A stretch of DNA of 64,000 nt from SZUA-35 sp964351995 (GCA_964351995.1 CAYGQE010000002.1:62001-126000), one strand, 5' to 3'. Shown: positions 52,957 to 62,090, counted from the first letter of the stretch. Notes: generated by a model not told the origin, from the letters alone. Made by a program: numbers and translations.

Positions 52957-55288
52957 GTGATCAGAAAACTCTCCGCGGGCCTGCTCGCCTGTGCACTGTC
53001 GTCCGCAGCGTTGACCGCCGTTCCGGTCGGAGCAGCCGTTGATGACGGCGACTTCTTCGACCCGCGCCCGCAGAACTCGTGGGGAGTTGACGGGCTCGAC
53101 CCGGGCTCTGGCAACTTCCAGTACTTCTCGCCGATCTTTGCCATCGAACAGATCGGCGGCACGGTGTTCGCCGGTGGCAAGTTCCTCGAGGTCACAAACG
53201 GCAACGAGTCACACGACCAGGTCTACCTTGCCGCGTTCTCGCAGGAGACCGGCGAATGGCAATCAGGTTTCGACCCCGACATGACATGGTCGGTGTTCGC
53301 TCTCGAGTCCGATGCGGCCAACAATCGACTGTTCGTTGGCGGCGAGTTTCCCAGCGTGAACGGTGACACGGCCCGAGCCGGTTTTGCTGCCATGAATCCC
53401 GCAACTGGTGATCTCGACCCGGCGTTCGACATCGAACTCTCTGACTGGGCGGGGGCACAGCCGAGAGTGCACGCCTTGGAGGCCGCCGATGGCTGGCTCT
53501 ACATCGCCGGTTCGTTCAATTCGATCAAGGGGAGTGACGGCGTCGAGGTCAAGGCGCAGCGGCTGGCCCGGGTGTCCTTGGCCAGCGGCATCGTGGATGC
53601 CAGCTGGAACCCAACGGTCAGCGGTGGAGCGGTGTGGGACATCGCCGTTGATGCGGCCAACGATCGCGTGCTCGTCGGCGGACCGTTCCGCTCGGTGAAT
53701 GGCGAAGACACAGAAGCCTTCGCCATCGTCTCGACCGAGAGTCGTGACCTGACCGACTACGACCGGACGTTCGGCCTCACGCACTTCGATCAGCCAGGGA
53801 CCGACTACGACTTCGCAAGCGCGCTCGCTGTGGCCGACGATCGCCTGATCATCGGTGGGCAGCAGCACCGTCTGGTCGTGACGGATCTCGATCTCAACGT
53901 CATCGCCACGCAACAGACCAATCAGTACTTCGCAGCAAACGGTGGCCGGGGTGGCGACATCCAAGACATCGTCGTGTCTGGAGATGTTGCCTTCGTTGCC
54001 TGCCACTGCTGGGGGCAGATCGCGACCGGTGGTGCTGACGGCGTGCACACCGGCCAGTACACCGACGTGCGGTCGACGTTCGCGGTCGGGCTCGATGATG
54101 GCCAAGTGGAGGAGTGGTTCCAGCCGGACTTCAGCGGAAGCTCAGGTCCGTGGGCATTGCACGTCGACGACGACGACTGCCTCTGGCTCGGAACCGACGC
54201 CACACAGGCTGGGCAACAGGCAGCTCGTGGATTGGTGCAGCTGTGTCAGGCCAGGAATCTGGTCGCCGAGGGTGGCGTGACCGCCGAGCTGAGTGAGACG
54301 CTCGACGGCGACAGCGCCGGAGTGAATGCGATCGACGGCGACTTCCGAACCAACGAGCGCTCCGACACGTCGTTTGCCGTCAGCGCATCGGGTGAGACAC
54401 CGCACCTCGACATCGACCTGGGTGAACAACGATCGATCGAGTCGATCATCGTGTGGGCCAGAACCGACGCAGAACGTCTCGGCTTGCAGAACCTGCATGT
54501 CTGGCTTTCCCCACAGCCATTCCCGACCGACGATTGGGATGACCTGCGCGACGCTTCGAACGTCGTGGAGCTGGTGAAGTTGGGTGACCTCGGAGCACGA
54601 CGCAGTCTGTCGTTCAACACCTCCACCACGGCCCGCTACGTGCGGGTCGAGGCAGATTTCCGCTCGGTTGCTGGCGGGGCTGATGAGCTGCACATCGCTG
54701 AAGTCGCCGTGCTCGGCGCTGATGCTGCCGAGCAAGCGCCGCTCGTGGTGTCCTCTCCGCTGCAGTCTCGGGAGCNNNNNNNNNNNNNNNNNNNNNNNNN
54801 NNNNNNNNNNNNNNNNNNNNNNNNNNNNNNNNNNNNNNNNNNNNNNNNNNNNNNNNNNNNNNNNNNNNNNNNNNNGTGTGGTGTTGCGTTGGCTGCCTGC
54901 GGAGCAGGTCGAGATCTTCCGTGATGGTGTGTCGGTCGGGGTGGACGCTGATGGTTGGTTCACCGATCTTGGGTTGTCGGCGGGGACGTCATATGCCTAC
55001 GAAGTCGTCGCCGTCGACGGTCGCTCCGGCACGCTTGTCGTCGACACGGTCGGAACGCCGGTTGCCGAGCCGTTGGCGTTGTCGTCGACCTACCAGTCTC
55101 GGGAGCGTGTGGTGTTGCGTTGGCTGCCTGCGGAGCAGGTCGAGATCTTCCGTGATGGTGTTTCGGTGGGTGTGGATGCTGATGGTTGGTTCACTGATCT
55201 TGGGTTGTCGGCGGGGACGTCGTATGCCTACGAGGTCGTTGCCGACGATGGCCGCTCGGACACCGTGACCATCTCCACCAACCCCTGA
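52957..55288 (+). CDS. Secreted beta-propeller protein with discoidin domain and tandem FN3-like repeats (contains assembly gap)
   Basis: An exported protein interrupted by 100 N. The signal peptide (IRKLSAGLLACALSSAALTA...) is followed by propeller blades (TVFAGGKFLEV; LFVGGEFPSVNGD; LYIAGSFNSIKGSD; VLVGGPFRSVNGED) up to about residue 430. C349-H-C351-W352 matches the other two propellers, as does GPWALHVDDDDCLWLG. Residues ~433-590 look like an F5/8-type C (discoidin) carbohydrate-binding domain. After that come ~77-residue FN3-like repeats (VVLRWLPAEQVEIFRDG). The frame is continuous only if the gap is replaced by zero or a multiple of 231 bases; counted literally, 100 N shifts the frame. 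An in-frame extension to 52744 is antisense to gluQRS and rejected. Confidence 0.8.
54776..54875. other. Assembly gap (100 N) inside a tandem repeat
   Basis: Sequence before the gap ends CAGTCTCGGGAGC and sequence after begins GTGTGGTGTTGCG. The same two strings meet without a gap at 55094-55119. The 100 N are therefore probably a placeholder for an unknown number of 231-bp repeat units. Confidence 0.9.
54876..55288 (+). repeat. 231-bp tandem repeats encoding FN3-like units
   Basis: One full unit (54876-55106) and one that ends at the stop codon (55107-55288) are visible; the first 55 bases of each are identical. The unit is 77 codons, so changes in copy number keep the frame. More copies probably lie in the gap. 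Confidence 0.88.
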
Positions 55289-55307
55289 CCCCCTCAATTC
55301 CTGTCCG

Positions 55308-55350
55308 AACCCCGGGTTTGTGCCCCTCAGAAACGATGGTGTGAGCCCCG
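55308..55350 (+). repeat. REP-like 3'-end element, copy 1
   Basis: Begins AACCCCGGGTTTGTG and ends GTGAGCCCCG. It starts 20 bases after the stop of the second propeller gene, in the same orientation as that gene. It differs from copy 3 at about seven positions. Confidence 0.75.
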
Positions 55351-55369
55351 AGTTCGACATACTCACCGA

Positions 55370-56860
55370 ATGTTGCGATCGCTGGACCCGGGTCAGACCA
55401 TCATCTTCGGAGGGAATCAGACCACGACGGTGTCGTCAGAACTGGCAGCATCGTTTGTCGAAGGCGACCGGTTGGTGGTGGTCAATGACACCGGCGACTT
55501 GATCCATGTGCCTGCCGCAGAATGGGAACGGGCTGGGGACGCCGTCGAGCGTGCTCATCGAGCGTTCCTCGCTCTCGGGTCAGTCAGCGACGCAGCCATC
55601 AGCGCGTTCTACGCGGCCTTCGCCGAGCGTCTCGCCGACGACACCGTGTTTGCCCCGATCGCCGAAGCGAACGCTGCCGATGTCGCGGCAGCCAAGGTCA
55701 AGGGCAAGTCCACCACCCGCCTCGTGCTCAGCGACTCGATGCGGGCCGACATGATCGACGGCCTTCGCATGTGGGGATCGACCGAGTCGAGCAGAGATCG
55801 CGTGATCGAGACCATCGATCACGACGGCTGGAGCGTTGAGCAGCGCATGGCTGGCCTCGGCGTCGTTGGCTTCGTGTTCGAGGGGCGACCCAACGTCTTC
55901 GCCGATGCCTGCGGTGTGATCCGCAGCGGCAACGCCGTGGTGTTCCGGATCGGCTCTGACGCACTCGGAACCGCGAAGGCGATCGTCGAGCATGCGCTTG
56001 ACCCTGCGCTTGCTGCCGCCGGGCTACCGCCAGGAACGGCAACGTTGCTCGACAGTGCCGCTCGCTCGGCTGGTCATGCCATGTTCAGCAACGCAACGCT
56101 CGCACTCGCTGTCGCCCGAGGGAGCGGCCCCGCTGTTGCACAGCTCGGTTCGGTGGCGAGGCAAGCAGGCGTGCCCGTCAGCTTGCATGGAACGGGTGGC
56201 GCCTGGATCGTGGCGTCGGAAAACGCCGACCTCGGTCGGCTCGAGTCGGTCGTCGCCCACTCGCTCGACCGCAAGGTCTGCAACACGTTGAACACTGCGG
56301 TCGTGCTTCGATCAGCCGCAGCTTCGTTGGTGCCTGCCGTTCTCGCTGGGCTCGACGCTGCCGCAGCAGGTCGGGGCGTCAACGCCAAACTCCACGTCGT
56401 CGGTGATGCCGCTGACTGGGTCGGGGATCGAGCAAGCCAGATCGTGGGGGTCGCTCGAGCCGAAGGTGTCGTCGACGAAATCGGCGCCTCGCCGCTTGCT
56501 GCTGATCAACTCGGCCACGAGTGGGAATGGGAAGACTCACCGGAGATCACGCTCGTCCTCGTCGACTCACTTGCCGAAGCGGTCGAACTGTTCAATGCCC
56601 AGTCGCCGCGGTTCGCGGCGTCGTTGGTGTCCGAAGATGCCGCCGAACACGAGGTTTTCTGGTCGACGATCGATGCGCCGTTCGTTGGCGACGGCTTCAC
56701 TCGGTGGGTCGATGGCCAGTACGCTATGAACCGACCAGAGCTCGGCCTGTCGAACTGGCACTTCGGGCGTCTGTTCGCCCGAGGCGGGGTGCTCGCTGGT
56801 GACAGCGTCTTCACGGTCCGCTCCCGAGTTCGCCAGTCCAACCCCAACCTGCACCGCTAG
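55370..56860 (+). CDS. ProA-like (glutamate-5-semialdehyde dehydrogenase family) aldehyde dehydrogenase
   Basis: A 496-residue member of the ALDH superfamily closest in layout to ProA. GVVGFVFEGRPNVFADACGVIRSGNAVVFR corresponds to the ProA block around YEARPN...LKSGNAVILRGG, shown here in parts: FEGRPNV and RSGNAVVFR. The likely catalytic Cys is in LDRKVCNTLNTAVV. Differences from ordinary ProA (~420 residues): an N-terminal extension of ~60 residues, and no recognisable RGG or DGGQFGLGAE motif at the C terminus (WVDGQYAMNRPELGLSN instead). It may therefore act on another acyl-phosphate or semialdehyde. No proB partner is adjacent. Confidence 0.72.
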   Translation: MLRSLDPGQTIIFGGNQTTTVSSELAASFVEGDRLVVVNDTGDLIHVPAAEWERAGDAVERAHRAFLALGSVSDAAISAFYAAFAERLADDTVFAPIAEANAADVAAAKVKGKSTTRLVLSDSMRADMIDGLRMWGSTESSRDRVIETIDHDGWSVEQRMAGLGVVGFVFEGRPNVFADACGVIRSGNAVVFRIGSDALGTAKAIVEHALDPALAAAGLPPGTATLLDSAARSAGHAMFSNATLALAVARGSGPAVAQLGSVARQAGVPVSLHGTGGAWIVASENADLGRLESVVAHSLDRKVCNTLNTAVVLRSAAASLVPAVLAGLDAAAAGRGVNAKLHVVGDAADWVGDRASQIVGVARAEGVVDEIGASPLAADQLGHEWEWEDSPEITLVLVDSLAEAVELFNAQSPRFAASLVSEDAAEHEVFWSTIDAPFVGDGFTRWVDGQYAMNRPELGLSNWHFGRLFARGGVLAGDSVFTVRSRVRQSNPNLHR

Positions 56861-56870
56861 CCCTCGAGCG

Positions 56871-56914
56871 AACCCCGGGTTTCTGACCCTCACTTTTGAT
56901 AGTCGTGGCCCCCG
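56871..56914 (+). repeat. REP-like 3'-end element, copy 2
   Basis: Begins AACCCCGGGTTTCTGACCC ten bases after the ProA-like stop, same orientation as that gene. Its first 22 bases are the exact reverse complement of 56978-56999. Confidence 0.8.
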
Positions 56915-56955
56915 GTTCGTCAGGCCGCTCAGCCATCCGCTCGAACCCTCTCAAC

Positions 56956-56999
56956 CGGGGGCTGAGACCATTGTTCCTGAGGGTCAGAAACCCGGGGTT
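56956..56999 (-). repeat. REP-like 3'-end element, copy 3
   Basis: Reads AACCCCGGGTTTCTGACCC on the minus strand, starting 12 bases after the stop of the PhoD-like gene and in that gene's orientation. With copy 2 it forms a 129-base inverted pair with 22-bp perfect ends. Each copy can also fold on itself (CCGGG...CTGA pairing with TCAG...CCCGG). Confidence 0.8.
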
Positions 57000-57010
57000 T
57001 GGACAGCGCC

Positions 57011-58498
57011 TCAGAGGTCGGGGATGGGGCGGATGGTGATGGGGCTGGCGGGATCGCTGATGTCGTTGACGTAGTGGAACGCCGCTGCCCGAGCGTCTGC
57101 GCCCAGGGTGAGCTCCAACCAACCGTTCTCGACCTCGACTGCCCGCAACTGGGGGTTGACCAGCGGGAGGAGCGGAGCGAGTGAAGCGAACCGAGATGGA
57201 AACGCCGAGCTGATGGCGGGCGCCATGATTTCGACGGCAACGTTCGGCTCGCCCGTATCCAACGGGTCGGCGGAGAAGTCGGCAACGAGCGAGGTGTGCA
57301 GATCACCGCTGACGATCACGGGACGGGGCATGGTCGCGATCAGGGCCGCCATGCGGGACCGTTCATCTGGTCGGGCGTCGATCGAATAGGGAACCAGCGG
57401 CTCGCCGTCGAGGCCGCGAAGACCGCTCATGATCACCGGGCTGGCGATCAGCGTGTTTGGCTTGTCATGCGTCGCCGCTTGCTCGATGAAGTTCCACTGA
57501 GCATCGCCGAGCAGGCTGACCTCGTCGGCGTACTGACGAGCGTCGAGCCCGATCAGTCGAGCAACGCCACCGAGCTCGAACGAACGATGGATCGCCAGCG
57601 AACCGTCTGGGTCCGGGGGAGGAAGCCGAGTCGGTTGATGCTCCCACCACGCCTGCAGCGCCGCTGATCGCCTGGCGGGGTCGATCGAAGCGTCGAAGTC
57701 ATTGGCGACTTCGTGGTCGTCGATGAAGCTGATCCAGGGGTGGGCGGCGTGGCATGCCTGGATGAGTGGATCGCTGCGGTACTCGACGTAGGCGTTGCGC
57801 TGTTCGTCGAGCGTTCGGTGATCGCCGTAGATGTAGTCGCCGAGCCAGAGCACCACGTCGACGTCTGACTCGGCCAAGTCTCGGTGTGCAGCCCACGCGC
57901 CGTCGGTTCGGGCTTGGCAGGAGCTGATGCCGAGGGTCAGCGCGCGCTCGTTGTCGGCAGCGGGCAATGTGCGTGTCGACCCCGTTGGTGAGGTCAGTGC
58001 CCCAGCGCGGAATCGATAGAAGAAACGCTGGTCCGGTTCGAGGTCGCCAACAATCACGCGAACCGAGTGAGCCGAGACGTCATCAACCGCGACGAGGCCC
58101 GTGGCGACCAGCGGCGTCATCGTCGCGTCGGAAGCGATCTCCCAGACCATCTCGAAGCTGTTGGGAAGGTCGCCGAGCAGGCGGGTCCACAGCACCACAG
58201 AATCGTGATCTGGCTCGCCCGACGCGACACCGAGCGCGAAGGCATCGACAGGAAGGTCAAGCGGGGGAGCGTCGAGCGGGTCGACAGTGGCGATCGTGGT
58301 CGGAGCTGTTGACGGCAAACTGGTGGTCGCCGGAGAAGTGGGCGAAGGGTCAGTCGTTGAGGGCTCAGTGGTCGGCTCGGTTGCAGAAGCGGAGTCCGCC
58401 GGTTCGGAGCTGCATGCCGTGAGGAAGGCGCCCACGAGCACACCGAGGAATGCTCGGCGATCGACGGTGGCGAGAGGCCGCGAGGGCTGATCGCTCAC
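57011..58498 (-). CDS. PhoD-type alkaline phosphatase/phosphodiesterase lipoprotein
   Basis: A 495-residue exported metallophosphatase. The N terminus has a twin-arginine-like DRRAFLGVLVGAFLTAC ending in a lipobox Cys, so it is probably a Tat-exported lipoprotein. A Ser/Thr/Pro linker runs to ~75. A PhoD N-terminal fibronectin-like domain follows (FALGVASGEPDHDSVVLWTRL), then the catalytic part: ISSCQA, VVLWLGDYIYGD, FIDDHEVANDFD, and VIVSGDLHTS. PhoD enzymes release phosphate from mono- and diesters, using Ca/Fe. The ATG overlaps the stop of the SulP transporter gene upstream on the same strand, so the two are one transcript. Confidence 0.88.
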   Translation of the reverse strand: MSDQPSRPLATVDRRAFLGVLVGAFLTACSSEPADSASATEPTTEPSTTDPSPTSPATTSLPSTAPTTIATVDPLDAPPLDLPVDAFALGVASGEPDHDSVVLWTRLLGDLPNSFEMVWEIASDATMTPLVATGLVAVDDVSAHSVRVIVGDLEPDQRFFYRFRAGALTSPTGSTRTLPAADNERALTLGISSCQARTDGAWAAHRDLAESDVDVVLWLGDYIYGDHRTLDEQRNAYVEYRSDPLIQACHAAHPWISFIDDHEVANDFDASIDPARRSAALQAWWEHQPTRLPPPDPDGSLAIHRSFELGGVARLIGLDARQYADEVSLLGDAQWNFIEQAATHDKPNTLIASPVIMSGLRGLDGEPLVPYSIDARPDERSRMAALIATMPRPVIVSGDLHTSLVADFSADPLDTGEPNVAVEIMAPAISSAFPSRFASLAPLLPLVNPQLRAVEVENGWLELTLGADARAAAFHYVNDISDPASPITIRPIPDL

Positions 58499-60108
58499 TG
58501 GTCAATGAGGGAGTCGAAGAGCCGCTGGGCGTGTGGAGGGACCGCCTCGAACTCGACCTCGATGCCGTTGTCTTGTTGATCGTTCGCGAAGTCGGCCATC
58601 TCGATGGCTGCGGTGAGGTCGAGGCGACCGACACCCTCGAGGTTCACGATCACCGTGGTCACATGGGGATGGTCAGCCAGCGTCGCCAGCATGTGCTCGA
58701 CGATCCGGTTGGTCGACCCGAACCACATGACGCCGTGGGGCCGAATCCGAACCGTTCTCTCATCGACCTGGTTCACAGAGATGAAGATCTGCATTTCGCG
58801 CCAGAGGTGCACGCCAATCGACAACACGATGCCGAACTCGATGGCGTGATCGATACGGGGATCGAGAACCAACGTCGCGATGAGAACGGCAACAGCGGTC
58901 GCCATTTGCGGTTTGCTCCACGCCCACATCGCCGCAATGTTGTCGAGCCTCACGAGGCTGATGGCGGCGCTGACCACGACCGCAGCGAGCGCCGCGCTCG
59001 GGATCGTTTCGAGAACGCCAGCAAATGGCAGGAACGCGAGCATCGCAAAGCCGGTGATTGCACCAGACCATCGACTGGTGGCGCCCGCTCGTTCGTTGAG
59101 TGAACTACGGCCGAACGAGCCACCGACGGGAAAGCTGCCGACTGCTGAGGCGGCGATGTTGGCGGCACCCTGGCTGATGAATTCCTGATTGGCGCTCCAA
59201 CGCTCTCGCTTGGCGGTGGCGTAGGTCCGACAGATCGAGGCTGGCTCGACGAAGCCGATGACGGCGATCAGCAGTGCCGGAACCAGCAGGTCGCCGATGC
59301 GATCGAAGGGTAGGTCGAACGAGAGCGCAGGGAGCTCGGCCGGAATGAACCCGATGTGTCTCGTCTCGCCGCCGAGCGCGGCGTCGATGGCCCACGCAAC
59401 AGCTACAGCGGCCAGGACACTTGGGAACAGCTTGTGGACTCGGCGCAGCCCGATCGTGAGTCCGAAGGTGATGGCGGCGATGGCGATCGATTGGCCGCTC
59501 CACAACGACGGGTCGTCGATGGCATCGAAGGCCCTCGACATGACCGAACGGCTCCCGCCGTCGGCCCCTATTCGGCTGACGTCGACGCCGAGGATCGTCG
59601 GAACCTGAGTGCCAGTGATGAGAAGGGCAGCCCCGGTGGTGAAGCCGGTCAGCACCGGCTGCGAGACGAAGTACGCCATGATGCCGAGCCGCAAGACTCC
59701 AAAGATGATGCGGGCCACCCCGACCATCAAGGCGAGGAGGGCGGCGAGCTCGATGTAGGTCGCTGACCCGGGCTCAGCGAGTTGGGTCAGAGGCCCGAGG
59801 ATGAGCAGAGCGGTCAGCGCGGTCGGCCCGGTCTGGAGATACGGAGACGACACGAAGAGGGCGGCGATGAGCGGCGGGAGCGTGCCGGCAAGCAAGCCGA
59901 GATGGGATGGGAGTCCGGCCAGCTCGGCGTATGCGAGGCCCTGGGGAATGAGAACGAGGAAAACCGTGAGACCAGCGACGAGATCGCTGAGGGTCGGTTT
60001 GATGGGCTCGAGCCGCTGGCGAAGCGCTTGGGGTCGGAGGTCGAGCGGCCGACCCGCCACCTGCACGGTTCGGTCCGGCATTGCCTCCCATGGCTTCTTG
60101 CCGCTCAC
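58495..60108 (-). CDS. SulP-family anion permease with STAS domain
   Basis: A 537-residue transporter. The membrane part has the SulP signature near the N terminus (IPQGLAYAELAGLPSHLGLLAG), then LQTGPTALTALLI, ASSAVGSFPVGGSFGRSSLN and a long set of hydrophobic helices to ~residue 420. The C-terminal STAS domain (~440-530) carries VTTVIVNLEGVGRLDLTAAIEMADF. SulP proteins carry sulfate, bicarbonate or other anions. Coupling to a secreted PhoD suggests the transported anion might relate to phosphate-ester use, but that is speculation. GTG 60108 is taken as start; ATG 60081 is an alternative. Confidence 0.87.
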   Translation of the reverse strand: MSGKKPWEAMPDRTVQVAGRPLDLRPQALRQRLEPIKPTLSDLVAGLTVFLVLIPQGLAYAELAGLPSHLGLLAGTLPPLIAALFVSSPYLQTGPTALTALLILGPLTQLAEPGSATYIELAALLALMVGVARIIFGVLRLGIMAYFVSQPVLTGFTTGAALLITGTQVPTILGVDVSRIGADGGSRSVMSRAFDAIDDPSLWSGQSIAIAAITFGLTIGLRRVHKLFPSVLAAVAVAWAIDAALGGETRHIGFIPAELPALSFDLPFDRIGDLLVPALLIAVIGFVEPASICRTYATAKRERWSANQEFISQGAANIAASAVGSFPVGGSFGRSSLNERAGATSRWSGAITGFAMLAFLPFAGVLETIPSAALAAVVVSAAISLVRLDNIAAMWAWSKPQMATAVAVLIATLVLDPRIDHAIEFGIVLSIGVHLWREMQIFISVNQVDERTVRIRPHGVMWFGSTNRIVEHMLATLADHPHVTTVIVNLEGVGRLDLTAAIEMADFANDQQDNGIEVEFEAVPPHAQRLFDSLIDQ

Positions 60109-60172
60109 TTGGGGCAGGGTCGCTCATCGATCACGGGGCCCATCTTGCCTGGTTTCTGTCCTGACCGACGAT

Positions 60173-61999
60173 CTACCGGGGCTGAGTGTTGGATCGCCAC
60201 GAAGCGTTCCCGGCGGCGTCGAGCGCTCGGACGGCGACCTGAGCGTTTGCCAGTTCGGGCACCGATGCCGTCGTCGACGCTGTGGTCAACAGCACCTGGC
60301 CAGTCGCCGGGTCGAAGAGTTCATAGCCGACCACGCCGACGTTGTCCGTCGAGGCAATCCAGGTGAGATCGACGCTTCCGCCACCGCGGGCGACGACATT
60401 CAGAGCACGAGGAGTCGTGGGCCGCACGGTGTCATCGCCGGTGAGCGTGACCGTTTGGAGGTTGGTGCGCCATGATCGATTGCCATCGGCATCGCGGGCC
60501 TTGACGAACAGCGAGATCGACCCCGGAGCCAGGCCAGTGACCTGCACCGACGGCGTGGTCGATGTCGCAATCACCCGGTCGGTTGCTGCGTCGTACACCT
60601 CGTACAGGGTGACGCCGACGTTGTCGGTGCTCCCCGTCCACACCAGGTCGACCGTTGAGTCGGTGGGGTTCGATGCCAGCAATGCCCGTGGCGTCGAGGG
60701 CCGCTCTGCGTCGAGCCGAGCAGGGTCGCAGATCTTGGTCAGTGAGCGTTGAACGGTTCCGTTGGTGGCGGAGATGCCACCGCCGACCCACAGGCAGCCG
60801 TTGGGAGCTGTGTGGAGCGCCCACGGTCCGGCGACGCCGGAGAAGTCGGGGGTGAACGAGTCGATCTTCTCGCCGGTTGCTCCGTCGTAGGCAATCACCC
60901 AATCGATGTTGGACACGGTGCCGAGGCGAGGGTTGGTTTGGCCCCGACGAATCTGGTTCACACCGCCATCGTTGCGGGAATAGTGCTGATTGAAGCAGTG
61001 GCAACTGGCGTAGACCCGGCCCGTGCTCTCATCGAATTCAATGGCTTGGTAGTCGCCGCCGCTCGGGTTGGTGAAGTGAGACCAACGCAAGGTCATGGTT
61101 GCTTCGTCGTAGGCGTTGAGGACGTGTTGTGAGCCGCCGATGAACACCAGGCCGGACGGGGTGGTCTCGACAGCCTGTGACCACTCGGGGAAGTCATGAT
61201 TGGGGACATAGCGCCACGAACCCGAGATGGCGCCGGTGTTGTTGACCCTGGCGACGTGCTGGGTGCCGGGCTCGCTGCCGATGCTCGAGAACGAACCGGT
61301 CAGGTAGACGTCGTTGTTGACCTTCGACGGCGCAAGGTCCCACACACCGCCGCCGATGACGACGGGAAGCCAACTCGGATCGATGGCGCCGGTCGACACA
61401 GAGACGCGTGCCGCTCCCGACGCCGCCACTTGCGTGCCGTTGTTGCCGACAGCATCGAATGCGCCGCCGACGTAGAGCTGGTCGCCCTCGATGTCGAGGG
61501 CGCGCACGACCGCAGGTGCCCCGCCGGACACCCTGGTCCGCCAACTCCAATCGATGAATCCGGTGTCGGGGTCGAGTGCAACCAGACCCTTGACGTTGTT
61601 GCCATCCACCTGTTCGAACTCGCCGCCGACGAACAGACGGGAACCGTCAGTCGAGGCCTGCAGCGCATACACCGGACCGTCGAACGCTGGTGTCCAGCTG
61701 TCGATCCACACGCCCGTGGCCGCGTCGAATGCTGCGATGTACGGCTGATCGAATCGTCGAGCCTCGTGTGTGACCCGCGTGAATTTGCCGCCGACGTACA
61801 CGACGTCATCGATCTGCTCGATGGCCCAGACGTCGGCAGTGATCCGGTCAGTGGTCGTGCCCGTCGCCAGCTGGTCGACACCCCACCACGTCTGGTTGCC
61901 TGGATCGATTTCGGCACCCGCATCAACGGGAGCGGCGGCCACCGAGAGACCGACAACAACAACGACGAGAAAGCGCCTGAACAGGCCGCGACGTGACAT
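60173..61999 (-). CDS. Secreted beta-propeller protein with two C-terminal FN3-type domains
   Basis: A 608-residue exported protein. The signal peptide (SRRGLFRRFLVVVVVGLSVAAAP) is followed by propeller blades (VVYVGGKFTRVTHE; LFVGGEFEQVDGNN; LYVGGAFDAVGNNG; VYLTGSFSSIGSE) to about residue 420. C333-H-C335-F336 matches C-H-C-W in the other two propellers, and GPWALHTAPNGCLWVGG matches the second one. Two FN3-like domains start near 435 and 525 (VDLVWTGSTDNVGVTLYEVYD; VDLTWIASTDNVGVVGYELFD). There is no recognised enzyme motif. The start is set by the signal peptide and by TACGTT seven bases upstream. Confidence 0.82.
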   Translation of the reverse strand: MSRRGLFRRFLVVVVVGLSVAAAPVDAGAEIDPGNQTWWGVDQLATGTTTDRITADVWAIEQIDDVVYVGGKFTRVTHEARRFDQPYIAAFDAATGVWIDSWTPAFDGPVYALQASTDGSRLFVGGEFEQVDGNNVKGLVALDPDTGFIDWSWRTRVSGGAPAVVRALDIEGDQLYVGGAFDAVGNNGTQVAASGAARVSVSTGAIDPSWLPVVIGGGVWDLAPSKVNNDVYLTGSFSSIGSEPGTQHVARVNNTGAISGSWRYVPNHDFPEWSQAVETTPSGLVFIGGSQHVLNAYDEATMTLRWSHFTNPSGGDYQAIEFDESTGRVYASCHCFNQHYSRNDGGVNQIRRGQTNPRLGTVSNIDWVIAYDGATGEKIDSFTPDFSGVAGPWALHTAPNGCLWVGGGISATNGTVQRSLTKICDPARLDAERPSTPRALLASNPTDSTVDLVWTGSTDNVGVTLYEVYDAATDRVIATSTTPSVQVTGLAPGSISLFVKARDADGNRSWRTNLQTVTLTGDDTVRPTTPRALNVVARGGGSVDLTWIASTDNVGVVGYELFDPATGQVLLTTASTTASVPELANAQVAVRALDAAGNASWRSNTQPR

Positions 62000-62006
62000 G
62001 AGATCG

Positions 62007-62012
62007 AACGTA
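62007..62012 (-). promoter_or_regulatory. Candidate leaderless -10 (TACGTT) of the third propeller gene
   Basis: On the minus strand TACGTT ends seven bases before the ATG at 61999, with no ribosome site. Confidence 0.45.
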
Positions 62013-62090
62013 GCGATCCAGATCATGGCGAGCCGTGAGCTGCACTGCCCTTGGTCGTGAGACAACCTGCCCAGCAGCGTGCCCGGCTCC

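Noticed and set aside
54584..54924. Frames read straight through the run of N, including one ending at 54924
   Set aside because: They depend on the gap being exactly 100 bases; repeat structure shows the true frame continues to the stop at 55288.
55308..56999. CRISPR array
   Set aside because: The three related repeats are unevenly spaced, occur in both orientations and have a gene between copies 1 and 2; no cas genes are present.
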